Positions 43,201 through 51,885 of a stretch of 64,000 nt of DNA are shown piece after piece (within the stretch, counting starts at the first letter, position 1; the number at the start of each line of letters is the position of its first letter). The notes under the pieces were generated by a model. It saw nothing but the letters and a program-made list of their open reading frames with translations, was not told the DNA's origin and searched no databases. Made by a program: the position numbers and the translations under genes. Source of the DNA: an uncultured SAR86 cluster bacterium. GTDB taxonomy: Bacteria > Pseudomonadota > Gammaproteobacteria > Magnimaribacterales > Magnimaribacteraceae. The DNA lies in assembly GCA_902554355.1 (NCBI GenBank), contig CACDOC010000003.1, positions 21,466 to 85,465 of the forward strand, written 5' to 3'.

Positions 43201-44690
43201 TGGAACAGATAATAACAAAAGAGCATAAACCATTATTTCCTTATGAATATTCTAAATCTCAAAGAATTTTAGGAGTGGATATTAATGGTGAAGTATTTAT
43301 TTTTTCTGAAAATGAACTGAGCTCATTGTCCATCCAGGAATTATACTCAACATATCCAACAAAGAAATTTGTTACTTCATTGTGCAGTCCTAATGAATTT
43401 GAAAAGGGGCTAACTAAACTTTACTCTCAAGATAAGTTTCAAGAGACAATTGGAGATGAGCTATCGGAATCATTTGATCTTGAATCCTATGCAAAGACCA
43501 TAACTCCTTCGGAGGATCTATTGCAGGGCAATAATGACGCTCCTATTATCAAGCTGATTAATGGCATTCTAAGTCAAGCTATTAAAGCCAAAGCATCAGA
43601 TATTCACTTTGAACCTTTTGAGGACATGTTTATTGTAAGACTACGAATAGATGGAGTAATGCGAGAACTCATTTCACAAGATTCAAGACTATCACCTCCA
43701 ATTGTTTCAAGATTAAAGATAATGTCCAAGTTAGATATCGCAGAAAGAAGAAAACCTCAAGATGGAAGGGTATCGCTCTCGCTTGGACCTCAATCCATTG
43801 ATGTAAGAGTATCAACTTTACCGTCCTCGTATGGTGAAAGAGTAGTTCTTAGGTTACTTGATAAAGATTCTGCAGAGATAGAGCTAAATTATCTTGGATT
43901 TTCTGACTACGTTAACTCTAAATATAAAAAGGCGCTGAAATCTAATGAAGGAATTATTCTTGTTACTGGTCCTACTGGATCTGGAAAAACTACAACTCTA
44001 TATGCAGGCTTAAGAGAAATTAATGATAATTCGCAAAACATTTTGACTGTAGAAGATCCCATTGAATATACACTCGCAGGAATTGGGCAAACCCAAGTGA
44101 ATTCAAAGGCAGGCTACACTTTTGCAAGTGGACTAAGATCAATTCTTCGACAAGATCCCGACATTGTAATGGTTGGTGAAATACGAGATTCTGAAACTGC
44201 CAGCATTGCCATTCAAGCTAGCTTAACTGGGCATTTAGTTTTATCCACAATTCATACCAACAGCGCAATAGGAGCCATAGCAAGACTAAGAGATATGGGG
44301 GTTGAGTCCTACTTATTAGCTTCTAGTATTAAGGTAGTGTTAGCACAAAGACTTGTACGAAGGCTTTGTAATCACTGTAAAAAACCTTCTATTGAAAATA
44401 TAAATTTACTAAAGAAATTTAATTTATGTTCTGAAAGCATATATTACGAACCAAGCGGTTGTCAGCACTGTTCATTTACAGGGTACTCTGGAAGACTTGC
44501 GATTGCTGAATTAGTAGAAGTAGATGAAAATCTCAAGGAAATGATCCATGACGAGGCATCAGAAAAAATGATGAATGACTATGCTTTTCAAAATAATCAA
44601 TCCATACAAGAATCAATTAAATTAAATCTAGAAAACGGAATAACAAGCATTAGTGAAATATTAAGATTGCAAAACATATCAGATGCCTAA
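43200..44690 (+). CDS. gspE: Type II secretion ATPase GspE
   Basis: A 496-residue cytoplasmic ATPase. Walker A is GPTGSGKT at residues 257-264. The Asp box and Walker B regions are LTVEDPIEY and IVMVGEIRDSETA, and the His box is VLSTIHTN. The tetracysteine zinc module is present as CNHC and, about 30 residues later, CQHC. Its ATG overlaps the gspD stop. It powers pseudopilus assembly at the inner membrane with GspL and GspF. Confidence 0.95.
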   Translation: MEQIITKEHKPLFPYEYSKSQRILGVDINGEVFIFSENELSSLSIQELYSTYPTKKFVTSLCSPNEFEKGLTKLYSQDKFQETIGDELSESFDLESYAKTITPSEDLLQGNNDAPIIKLINGILSQAIKAKASDIHFEPFEDMFIVRLRIDGVMRELISQDSRLSPPIVSRLKIMSKLDIAERRKPQDGRVSLSLGPQSIDVRVSTLPSSYGERVVLRLLDKDSAEIELNYLGFSDYVNSKYKKALKSNEGIILVTGPTGSGKTTTLYAGLREINDNSQNILTVEDPIEYTLAGIGQTQVNSKAGYTFASGLRSILRQDPDIVMVGEIRDSETASIAIQASLTGHLVLSTIHTNSAIGAIARLRDMGVESYLLASSIKVVLAQRLVRRLCNHCKKPSIENINLLKKFNLCSESIYYEPSGCQHCSFTGYSGRLAIAELVEVDENLKEMIHDEASEKMMNDYAFQNNQSIQESIKLNLENGITSISEILRLQNISDA

Positions 44691-45873
44691 CTTTCAGTAT
44701 ATTGCTCAAAATGAAGAGGGTAAATCCTTAAAGGGAATTTTGCTCTCTGATAGCGAGAGATCCGCTAGGCAAGAAATAAAATCAAAAAATTTACTTCTTT
44801 TAAGTATCAAAGAAACATCAAAACAGACTAAAGGCAATAAAATAGCACGTAAAGAAGTAGCTGTTGCAACCAGACAAATCTCTTCATTAATAAGCTCGGG
44901 TATACCGCTTGACAAAGCCTTGCAGTCAATTGGAAAAAACTCTAACTCAAAAGTCGGTGATTTATTTAATGACATAGGTAACGAGCTGCAACAAGGTAGA
45001 CAGCTACATTTAATTTTGTCTGATTACCCTGGCAGCTTCGATCAGACTTATATTTCGCTTGTATCAGCTGGAGAAATTTCAGGTAACTTGATTGAAGCCT
45101 TTAAAAATCTATCTGAATATTTAGAAGATGAAATTTCAATAAAACAAAAAATTTTTTCGGCTCTTGCTTACCCAGTACTTGTTATTGGTTTTTCTATATT
45201 AGTAGTAATTGCTCTTCTAATCTTTGTTTTACCCCAAGTAACAGAGCAGTTTGTTAAGTCAAACATTGAACTTCCCTTTTTAACTTCTTTAATGATTTTT
45301 ATATCAAATAATATTTTGGTATTTATAGGAATAAATCTTCTATTAATCGCAACGTTTTACTTGCATTACAAGAAAAATATTTTGGGAACTTCTAGTGAAT
45401 CAAATATCCATAGACTATTATTAAAAATACCTTTTGTTGGAAGGTTTCTGTTAATTAGAGACTTAGAAAAGTTCAGTCGAATCATGTTTTTAATGCTTAA
45501 ATCAGGTATTAACCTTGATCAATCTTTAAACCATGCAAATAAATTAATTGGAAATAAATATGTAAGAAAAATCATTGAGGATGCTACAGAACATATTATT
45601 GAAGGCAAAGATTTTCTATATGAAATTAAGCAATCAAAAATTTTTCCAGAAATATTTATTCAATTACTATCAAGTGGTTTCCAATCTGGATCATTATCGG
45701 AAATGTTTGAAAAGTTAGCATTTTATTTTAAAGACGAAATAGATAACTCCAGATCGTCATTACTATCTATTATTGAGCCATTAATATTAATAGTTATGGG
45801 CGGTATAATTACGTTGATAATTCTGGCTATCCTCTTACCAATCATGCAAATGAATAACTCTATTTTAACATAA
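44683..45873 (+). CDS. gspF: Type II secretion inner-membrane protein GspF
   Basis: A 396-residue polytopic protein with two T2SSF domains (around residues 65-185 and 255-385) and three membrane segments, near 165-190, 205-228 and 368-392. ISSLISSGIPLDKAL and MFLMLKSGINLDQSL are the paired domain starts. It overlaps gspE by eight bases and shares a base with the gspG start. It anchors the assembly platform. Confidence 0.94.
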   Translation: MPNFQYIAQNEEGKSLKGILLSDSERSARQEIKSKNLLLLSIKETSKQTKGNKIARKEVAVATRQISSLISSGIPLDKALQSIGKNSNSKVGDLFNDIGNELQQGRQLHLILSDYPGSFDQTYISLVSAGEISGNLIEAFKNLSEYLEDEISIKQKIFSALAYPVLVIGFSILVVIALLIFVLPQVTEQFVKSNIELPFLTSLMIFISNNILVFIGINLLLIATFYLHYKKNILGTSSESNIHRLLLKIPFVGRFLLIRDLEKFSRIMFLMLKSGINLDQSLNHANKLIGNKYVRKIIEDATEHIIEGKDFLYEIKQSKIFPEIFIQLLSSGFQSGSLSEMFEKLAFYFKDEIDNSRSSLLSIIEPLILIVMGGIITLIILAILLPIMQMNNSILT

Positions 45874-46301
45874 TGAAAAAAGGCTTTACTTTAATTGAAC
45901 TCATGGCTGTTATTGTCATCCTGGGTATTCTTGCAACCGTTGTAGCTATAAATGTATCTCCAATTCTTCAAAGAGCAAACTTTGAAAAAATTAGAGCTGA
46001 TATTTCTCAAATAGAGAAAGGTCTCGAGTTGTACAAATTTAATGAACTTAGATACCCCTCTACTGATCAGGGTCTCGTTTCTTTGAAACAACCTCCTAAA
46101 GATCTCAATCGACCTTTTTTATACCCTGCAGAAGGATATATAAGTGATATCCCCAAAGATCCTTGGGGAAATGATTATTTATATATGTCTCCCGGCATCA
46201 ATAAAATTTATTATGATATCTATACTCTAGGTGCTGACGGAATTGAGGGAGGCGTTGGTGATAACGCGGACATTGGCAACTGGAATGTCAATTCAAAATA
46301 A
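45873..46301 (+). CDS. gspG: Major pseudopilin GspG
   Basis: A 142-residue pseudopilin. The leader MKKG is cut before FTLIELMAVIVILGILATVV, with Glu at mature position 5. The C-terminal part has the GspG signature YPSTDQGLVSL, DPWGNDYLY and LGADGIEGG, including the calcium-binding loop. It is processed by the prepilin peptidase at the end of the cluster and polymerises to push substrates through GspD. Confidence 0.95.
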   Translation: MKKGFTLIELMAVIVILGILATVVAINVSPILQRANFEKIRADISQIEKGLELYKFNELRYPSTDQGLVSLKQPPKDLNRPFLYPAEGYISDIPKDPWGNDYLYMSPGINKIYYDIYTLGADGIEGGVGDNADIGNWNVNSK

Positions 46302-46740
46302 CGGTTTTACATTGATGGAGCTTTTGTTAGTTCTGCTAATAATAGGAATTATTTCTCTGATCCCTATTATCAATTCATCTTTCTTGAGCTCATACCAAGA
46401 AGGAGGAGTAACTCAAATCAACCAGCTCTTTAATTCTTTAAAGAAAGAAAGTCAGCTTATAAGAAAGCCCATAGCAATTGAAAAAAATAATGAGAATTAC
46501 TTTTTAGTGTTCTATGAAGACGACTCATGGAAAAATTATGATATTTTAGATTTTGATTTAAATCTAATCTTAAAAAATTATATTTTCAATGATTTAAATA
46601 ATAAGTTTTTAGAGAATAGAGATAGGTCGTTTTTAATCGTTTTTTATCCCACCGGTAGAAACTCTGGTCTTGAGTTTAGAGTTTTAGATCAAAATCAAAT
46701 AATTTATTACGATATATTTGGTGAATTAAATGCGACTTAA
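46285..46740 (+). CDS. gspH: Minor pseudopilin GspH
   Basis: From ATG 46285 the protein is 151 residues and begins MSIQNNG, then FTLMELLLVLLIIGIISLIP, a standard prepilin leader. A longer frame starting at 46231 is open but adds a non-signal extension inside gspG, so I prefer the later start. The body has the beta-rich C-terminus of GspH (ENRDRSFLIVFYPTGRNSG). It overlaps gspG by 17 bases and gspI by 11. Confidence 0.87.
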   Translation: MSIQNNGFTLMELLLVLLIIGIISLIPIINSSFLSSYQEGGVTQINQLFNSLKKESQLIRKPIAIEKNNENYFLVFYEDDSWKNYDILDFDLNLILKNYIFNDLNNKFLENRDRSFLIVFYPTGRNSGLEFRVLDQNQIIYYDIFGELNAT

Positions 46741-47083
46741 TAAAGGCTTTAGTCTTTTAGAAGTAGGTGTATCAATTTTAATCTTAAGTATTGCGCTGCT
46801 TACCATCTTTCAATCAATTTCATTTAATAACTCTAATCTTGAATCAATTAAAAAAAAGGCTTTTGCAAGACAAATAATTATCAATCGAATTTCTTCGTAT
46901 GAATTTATAGATCCAATACGAATTAATTCATCTCGATCTTTTGATTATGTATTTGGTCCTTACAATTTTTTAGTTTTTGAAGAAATGAGCGTTACTGGAA
47001 TAAATAAAAAGAAATTCACTATTCGTATCAGTCTTGATAATGAAGTAATTACCGAATATACGACACTTGCTGGAAATGAATAA
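46730..47083 (+). CDS. gspI: Minor pseudopilin GspI
   Basis: A 117-residue pseudopilin with leader MRLNKG before FSLLEVGVSILILSIALLTI, including Glu at position 5. Size and position between gspH and gspJ fit GspI, which nucleates the pseudopilus tip with J and K. Both ends overlap neighbouring genes. Confidence 0.9.
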   Translation: MRLNKGFSLLEVGVSILILSIALLTIFQSISFNNSNLESIKKKAFARQIIINRISSYEFIDPIRINSSRSFDYVFGPYNFLVFEEMSVTGINKKKFTIRISLDNEVITEYTTLAGNE

Positions 47084-47675
47084 ACTTCAAAAAGGATTTA
47101 CTTTAATTGAACTGATAATTTCAATAACACTGTTATCTCTTATAACCATCATAACAACTTCTATTTTACAAAATTCAATTATCCAAAGAAATCTATACAT
47201 AGAAAATTCAGACAATTTGGAAAACTATAATAGTTTTTTTGGAATTTTTAGGGACGATTTTAGATTGATCCAAAACGTTGATATGTTAAATGTTGATGGG
47301 GCAAGTTCATTCAAAACACTCATTCTGAATGATGATGAGAAACAACTCAGCTTCATTACTAAAAGTTTTTCAAACACTGATCTTGAGTTACGAAATGTAA
47401 GGGTTTTGTATTTTATTGAAAATGGGCAACTCTATCGTAGGCAATATAAAAGCATAAATCCTGCAGATTTTAATGATTATCTTGATACGTTAGTCCTTAA
47501 GGAGGTCACTGATATTCAACTTAAAGCGCATAATAAGCAACGTTGGCTAAATATATGGCCTTACGACGAAGTTTCTAAAAGAAGATTGCCACATGCAGTT
47601 TCTTTAATCATTTCTCAGCGTCAAAAGGATGTTTTTGAAATAATCTTAGCAACTGATAATGATAATGTTTTTTAG
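47076..47675 (+). CDS. gspJ: Minor pseudopilin GspJ
   Basis: About 199 residues from ATG 47076; a TTG nine bases upstream is a less likely start. Leader MNKLQKG precedes FTLIELIISITLLSLITIIT with Glu at position 5. The length of about 200 and the motif LYRRQYKSINP are GspJ-like. It overlaps gspI by eight bases and gspK by 17. Confidence 0.9.
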   Translation: MNKLQKGFTLIELIISITLLSLITIITTSILQNSIIQRNLYIENSDNLENYNSFFGIFRDDFRLIQNVDMLNVDGASSFKTLILNDDEKQLSFITKSFSNTDLELRNVRVLYFIENGQLYRRQYKSINPADFNDYLDTLVLKEVTDIQLKAHNKQRWLNIWPYDEVSKRRLPHAVSLIISQRQKDVFEIILATDNDNVF

Positions 47676-48618
47676 AAAAAGAAAAGGATTTGTTCTGATA
47701 TCTACAATGCTTATTGTTTTAATGCTTTCTATAATTGCATCTGAAATGAGTAAAGCTTTCTTTTTAGATTTACGCAAAGAGGAGTATCTCTCATTTGATG
47801 CAATTGCTTTTAGCAAAAGACTAGAGTCTGAAAAGTTTTTGTTAAATTTTATCAAGAGAGAATTAAATAAAAATCCAAACGTTAATAAATTAAATCCAAT
47901 TTTCAATGAGAGTTTAGTTTTCCAATTTGATGATTTCTCACTTGAGGGCTTACTATCTGACCATTCAAATTGCTTCAATATTAATCATTTAATTACATTC
48001 AACGGAGGGCAATCAAAAGATAACTTAAAAGCTATAAAATATTTTGAAGATTTGCTTTCACAATATGAGATCAGTTATACAGATGCTGACCAAATCATAG
48101 ACCAAATTCTTGATTGGATGGATGTTGATGATATTCCTAGGAACAATGGAGCAGAAAACTATTATTATTCAAGTCTATTGCACTATCCCAGAGAATATAC
48201 CTCCAAAAGGTTATTCATTAATAAGTCAGAATTACTTGCTATACCAAGTATTAATAAAATAAAAAATAGGGATATATGGCAAAAACTTTGTATCATCCCC
48301 ATGAGCTCTACTTTCTATATCAATATTAATAGCCTTCAAGACGAGGATAAACATTTACTTTCTAGTGCCATTAGTCAACCTAATTTGAATGAAATAGCAT
48401 TGATAATTAAAGAAACTCCCACTGAAGGTTTTGCCACAGTTGAAGAGTTCTTACAAAAGTTTAATTTACAAGAAACAGATTTGATGATTCCTCTTGATAT
48501 TTCTTCAGATATATTCCTCTTTAATGGCACACTAAAATACCACGATTTTTCGTATAATTTTAAAACTCTTATTAAACAAGAAAACGAATTTAATTATAGA
48601 ATTCTTGATAGGTTATAA
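47659..48618 (+). CDS. gspK: Minor pseudopilin GspK
   Basis: A 319-residue pseudopilin, the largest of the set as expected for GspK. Leader MIMFFRKRKG precedes FVLISTMLIVLMLSIIASEM, and position 5 is not Glu, a known feature of GspK at the pseudopilus tip. The insert domain has SDHSNCFNINHLI and DQILDWMDVDDIPRNNGAEN, the latter typical of GspK. The start is ATG 47659 or 47665. Confidence 0.9.
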   Translation: MIMFFRKRKGFVLISTMLIVLMLSIIASEMSKAFFLDLRKEEYLSFDAIAFSKRLESEKFLLNFIKRELNKNPNVNKLNPIFNESLVFQFDDFSLEGLLSDHSNCFNINHLITFNGGQSKDNLKAIKYFEDLLSQYEISYTDADQIIDQILDWMDVDDIPRNNGAENYYYSSLLHYPREYTSKRLFINKSELLAIPSINKIKNRDIWQKLCIIPMSSTFYININSLQDEDKHLLSSAISQPNLNEIALIIKETPTEGFATVEEFLQKFNLQETDLMIPLDISSDIFLFNGTLKYHDFSYNFKTLIKQENEFNYRILDRL

Positions 48619-48622
48619 ATAA

Positions 48623-49777
48623 ATGAAAACAAGATATATATTTACTGACTCCAGTCTTGAGACCATTTATGACTCTTTTGTAGTGGAAGGTGATCAAGTA
48701 CATCAAACAATGATTTCTGATCTTCAAGAGATAAACACAGACAAATCCATAAGAAAGAACATCATTTTTTTTAATTCAGAGTTTTTAAATTCATGTTCAC
48801 TGAATGAATTTGATAAATCTGATGACGACAAATTATTAAAAGCAAAGTTTTTTTCGTCTCATGTTGATCAATTACTTCTAAATCCATCTGAACTAACTTT
48901 TTTTCCTTCATCCATTGATAACATTGGAATTTGGGGAGAATCTTGCTACCTAGATAAGCTTAAAAGTAAAACTTTTAACTTAAGAAAAAGTTTTTTTATA
49001 CCCGATTACTTACTATTCTTTGAACAAAAAAATGTTGTAGCAAACCTAGGATCTCATTATCTCTTAAGGCTAGAAGATGGTAGGGGATACAGCGGCCACC
49101 AACAAAAGATTAATGCGCTCTTAGAATCAAATATTCAAATTTTAAATGATTTAGATGTTTTGGATGCATCGCCCAAGCAGTTGGAGTGCTTGCAAAATTT
49201 AGAGCATTCGTTATATAAGTTTGATTTAAGTTCCCAAGTTCATAACTTTCATATAAATCATTCATCACAGTTAAATATTCTTAAAACCCCTTTAAATATC
49301 AACAGATTATTATATTTAGATGTAATTGGTGTGGGTGAATTCAGAAATTTTGCCATCCCTCTTTTAATTGCCCTTTTGTTATCCATTTCTATAAACGTCA
49401 CAATTGAATCTCAAAATGAATTAGTTTCCAAAGAAACTAAACAGCTCTTTTCAAACCTAGGAAATCAATCGGTAAGATTAATTAATCCAAAAGCACAAAT
49501 AGATCAACTAGTTAGCGAATTACAAATAACAGACAACAAAAGTCAATTTGATATTAAAGCTTTAGATTTTCTATATAACTATCCAGTAGATGAACTAGAA
49601 AGTATTGAAGTAAATCTTGATGAGCAATTTACTACTCTATACCTAGATGGACTTAGCTCAGAAAAATTGTTAATCCTCGTAAATCTACTCAATTCTTCTG
49701 GCCTGTCAACTGAAGAAAATTTTGTGGAGGCTCAAAATAAGTTAAAAGGTTCAATTAAGGTTTTTTTATATGAATAG
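48623..49777 (+). CDS. gspL: Type II secretion protein GspL
   Basis: A 384-residue protein with an N-terminal cytoplasmic actin-like domain (residues 1-240, binds GspE), one membrane helix at about 243-261 (FAIPLLIALLLSISINVTI) and a periplasmic ferredoxin-like domain. Sequence conservation is weak, so the call leans on architecture and position between gspK and gspM. It overlaps gspM by eight bases. Confidence 0.82.
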   Translation: MKTRYIFTDSSLETIYDSFVVEGDQVHQTMISDLQEINTDKSIRKNIIFFNSEFLNSCSLNEFDKSDDDKLLKAKFFSSHVDQLLLNPSELTFFPSSIDNIGIWGESCYLDKLKSKTFNLRKSFFIPDYLLFFEQKNVVANLGSHYLLRLEDGRGYSGHQQKINALLESNIQILNDLDVLDASPKQLECLQNLEHSLYKFDLSSQVHNFHINHSSQLNILKTPLNINRLLYLDVIGVGEFRNFAIPLLIALLLSISINVTIESQNELVSKETKQLFSNLGNQSVRLINPKAQIDQLVSELQITDNKSQFDIKALDFLYNYPVDELESIEVNLDEQFTTLYLDGLSSEKLLILVNLLNSSGLSTEENFVEAQNKLKGSIKVFLYE

Positions 49778-50261
49778 TTACATTAATGGTATTCTGAAGT
49801 TTATTAGGAATAATGATAAATATCATCAGATAGCTATGATTTTATCTTTACTAATTTTACTTATTCTCTTGCTATTTCAACTTTCTAAAATTCAAGACAA
49901 TAGAAAGCTTCTAATAAATGCAAAAAGCGACTTTGCTTATGTAGAAGAAAGATTCAACCTTATTGCAAATAAGATTAGTCTTAATAAGCTTATCAATAAT
50001 TCAGAAAATACAAATTCTTTGTTGACTAATATCGCAAAGAAGTACGATTTATTAAATTTTCAAATCTATGAAGAGAATATGCAAAATGTAATACAGTTTG
50101 ATATTGATGATCTGCAAAAGCTTGAAATCCTAATTAATATTTTTTCCAATGAAAGTTTTATTCAAGTCAAAAATATTTATATCAATCCCGATAGTAAGGA
50201 TTATCAAATTAAAATTAATTATGTGTACGGTGATGCACAGAGACTTGATTTAAAAGAATAA
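49770..50261 (+). CDS. gspM: Type II secretion protein GspM
   Basis: A 163-residue protein with a short cytoplasmic tail, one membrane helix at 21-38 (IAMILSLLILLILLLFQL), a coiled-coil-like stretch and a small periplasmic domain. The length and layout match GspM, partner of GspL. Primary sequence is poorly conserved in this family, so position is a main part of the evidence. Confidence 0.8.
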   Translation: MNSYINGILKFIRNNDKYHQIAMILSLLILLILLLFQLSKIQDNRKLLINAKSDFAYVEERFNLIANKISLNKLINNSENTNSLLTNIAKKYDLLNFQIYEENMQNVIQFDIDDLQKLEILINIFSNESFIQVKNIYINPDSKDYQIKINYVYGDAQRLDLKE

Positions 50262-50999
50262 TTGAATATTACTGAGTTAATTGTTTGTATTTCCATTGGA
50301 ATGTGCCTTGGAAGCTTCGCTTCAGTTCTGATCTACAGAATTCCTAGAAATATAAATTTGCTACTACCTAGATCCCATTGTCCCTATTGCAATAATACGC
50401 TCAAAGCTATGCATCTAGTACCAATTTTTAGCTATGTCCTCTTAAGAGGAAAATGTGCTTTTTGCAGTTCAAAAATTAGTAGACTATATCCAGTAAATGA
50501 ATTTTTTATTACAGCAATGGTTGTAATAATTACATATCATGCTGGACCATATTCAATTCATGGGTGGTTAGCAATTACATTAATTTTGTGCCTATACGCT
50601 CAAGCAGTAATTGACTTTAAAACATTGTCTTTATCAACCTATCTTAGCGTAATAATTGGTTTATTAGGATTTGCCTTTAATTATTTACACTTCTTCACAT
50701 CAATTATTGATAGTTTGGCTGGATTGATTTTAGGTTATTGTAGCTTGTGGTTAATAAATTATATTTATAAAAAAATAAAAGGTACTGATGGAATCGGTTC
50801 GGGTGATTATTTATTACTTGGAGCAGTAGGAGGTGTTTTCGGTTCAAGTTCTTTAGGAATTATCTTATTATCAAGTTCAATCATTTCTATAGGATTACAT
50901 TTCTTTACCAGAACAATTCACGGTGAGAGGATACCTCTTGGTACAGGTATTGCTTTAACAAGCATTATTTTCTTAGTTCTAATAATTTTGAACAAATAA
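50262..50999 (+). CDS. gspO: Prepilin leader peptidase / N-methyltransferase
   Basis: A 245-residue polytopic protease. The start is TTG directly after the gspM stop and gives the expected N-terminus (MCLGSFASVLIYRIPR). Zinc cysteines are C40, C43, C65 and C68. The aspartyl-protease pair is D118 (AVIDFKT) and D182 in the GSGD motif. It cleaves the leaders of GspG-K and methylates the new N-terminus. It is a bit shorter than PilD (about 290). No type IV pilus genes are adjacent, so it is the dedicated enzyme of this system. Confidence 0.92.
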   Translation: MNITELIVCISIGMCLGSFASVLIYRIPRNINLLLPRSHCPYCNNTLKAMHLVPIFSYVLLRGKCAFCSSKISRLYPVNEFFITAMVVIITYHAGPYSIHGWLAITLILCLYAQAVIDFKTLSLSTYLSVIIGLLGFAFNYLHFFTSIIDSLAGLILGYCSLWLINYIYKKIKGTDGIGSGDYLLLGAVGGVFGSSSLGIILLSSSIISIGLHFFTRTIHGERIPLGTGIALTSIIFLVLIILNK

Positions 51000-51039
51000 A
51001 GACAAAATCTATATGTTTATATAAAAAAGTAAACATGAT

Positions 51040-51253
51040 ACTTTCTTGGGGAAGCGGCATCATAAGACTAAGTTTTATTTCTATTTAGATTTAAATCAAT
51101 ATCATTTAACACAATAGATACGTCATAGAAGTACAAAAGTCACAATATTTTTTTAATATTCTGATCCGTTAGTCCCCCAAACTAACAATAAGATATTTTC
51201 CCCAAATATCCTTGAGTCAAGAAACCTAGTTTTTAATTAGGTTTCTACTCAAG
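51040..51253. other. Intergenic stretch with consecutive hairpins
   Basis: The 255 bases between gspO and the TetR gene contain no ORF. Hairpins seen are GTTAGT/ACTAAC (51168-51186, C-rich loop), GATATTT/AAATATC (51192-51210, loop TCCCC) and a larger one at 51211-51253. TTGGGGAA at 51046-51053 is complementary to TTCCCCAA at 51198-51205. On the minus strand the loops read as G runs. It may be a small structured RNA or only terminators. Confidence 0.3.
51211..51253. terminator. Long imperfect hairpin between convergent gspO and TetR gene
   Basis: CTTGAGT pairs with ACTCAAG and, inside, GAAACCTA with TAGGTTTC, with small bulges and a nine-base loop. T-runs are poor on both sides. Its position between convergent genes suggests a shared terminator. 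Confidence 0.6.
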
Positions 51254-51254
51254 T

Positions 51255-51812
51255 TTAATTATTCAAATAATGGAGACAAGCTCTTTTAGATTCACCTAAA
51301 AAGGCTGGACTTATACTTTTCTCAGATTTAAATCCACTATAGAGAGAAGATAAAAACATCTGGGTGGCTATTTGGTTTTTAATGGGCTTGGTGTCGGGAG
51401 AAAGTTTTGAGATTTCTTCAGTAATTGCACTGCTTAATAAATCCTCTGCAAACTTAGTAAAAAGAACTTCAGCAATTTCTTTATTTTGATTTATGTAAAT
51501 AGCAGCAACATCAATAATAATTTTGTAGTGCTCCGATACATTTGAATAATTAACGTTTTCTAGATTCTTTTTAATCAAGTTTATTAATTTCAAACAATGT
51601 TTTTCTGACAAAGCATCAACGATGGATTCATTACTTGGAAAGAATTTATAAATAGAAGGTCTTTTCATGCCAGAAATTTTAGCTACGTCTTGTATGGTAA
51701 GAGAATAGCTTGATTCTGACTTCAGTATGTATTCTGCCGTTTCGAGAACTTTTTCAAACCGTTTTATGCTTCTCTTTTGTTGAGGTTTTATAATTTCTGA
51801 AGAAGATTCCAT
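51255..51812 (-). CDS. TetR-family transcriptional regulator
   Basis: A 185-residue regulator. The N-terminal helix-turn-helix spans about residues 37-60 (TIQDVAKISGMKRPSIYKFF), and the C-terminal helical domain is unspecific. It is divergent from the MFS transporter gene across 73 bases, the usual place for a TetR operator controlling a transporter operon. The ligand is unknown. No clear palindromic operator was found by eye. Confidence 0.88.
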   Translation of the reverse strand: MESSSEIIKPQQKRSIKRFEKVLETAEYILKSESSYSLTIQDVAKISGMKRPSIYKFFPSNESIVDALSEKHCLKLINLIKKNLENVNYSNVSEHYKIIIDVAAIYINQNKEIAEVLFTKFAEDLLSSAITEEISKLSPDTKPIKNQIATQMFLSSLYSGFKSEKSISPAFLGESKRACLHYLNN

Positions 51813-51885
51813 TTTTTAAGTTAATCAGCTTATTCTGATAAATGACTATATACTTTATGAGCGGGGTACTACAGTAAAAATTTAA

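Noticed and set aside
46231..46284. N-terminal extension of gspH
   Set aside because: The extension lies within gspG and would put 18 extra residues before a normal prepilin leader; ATG 46285 is the better start.
51001..51254. tRNA or other known RNA gene
   Set aside because: No cloverleaf, T-loop sequence or CCA end could be found; only simple hairpins.
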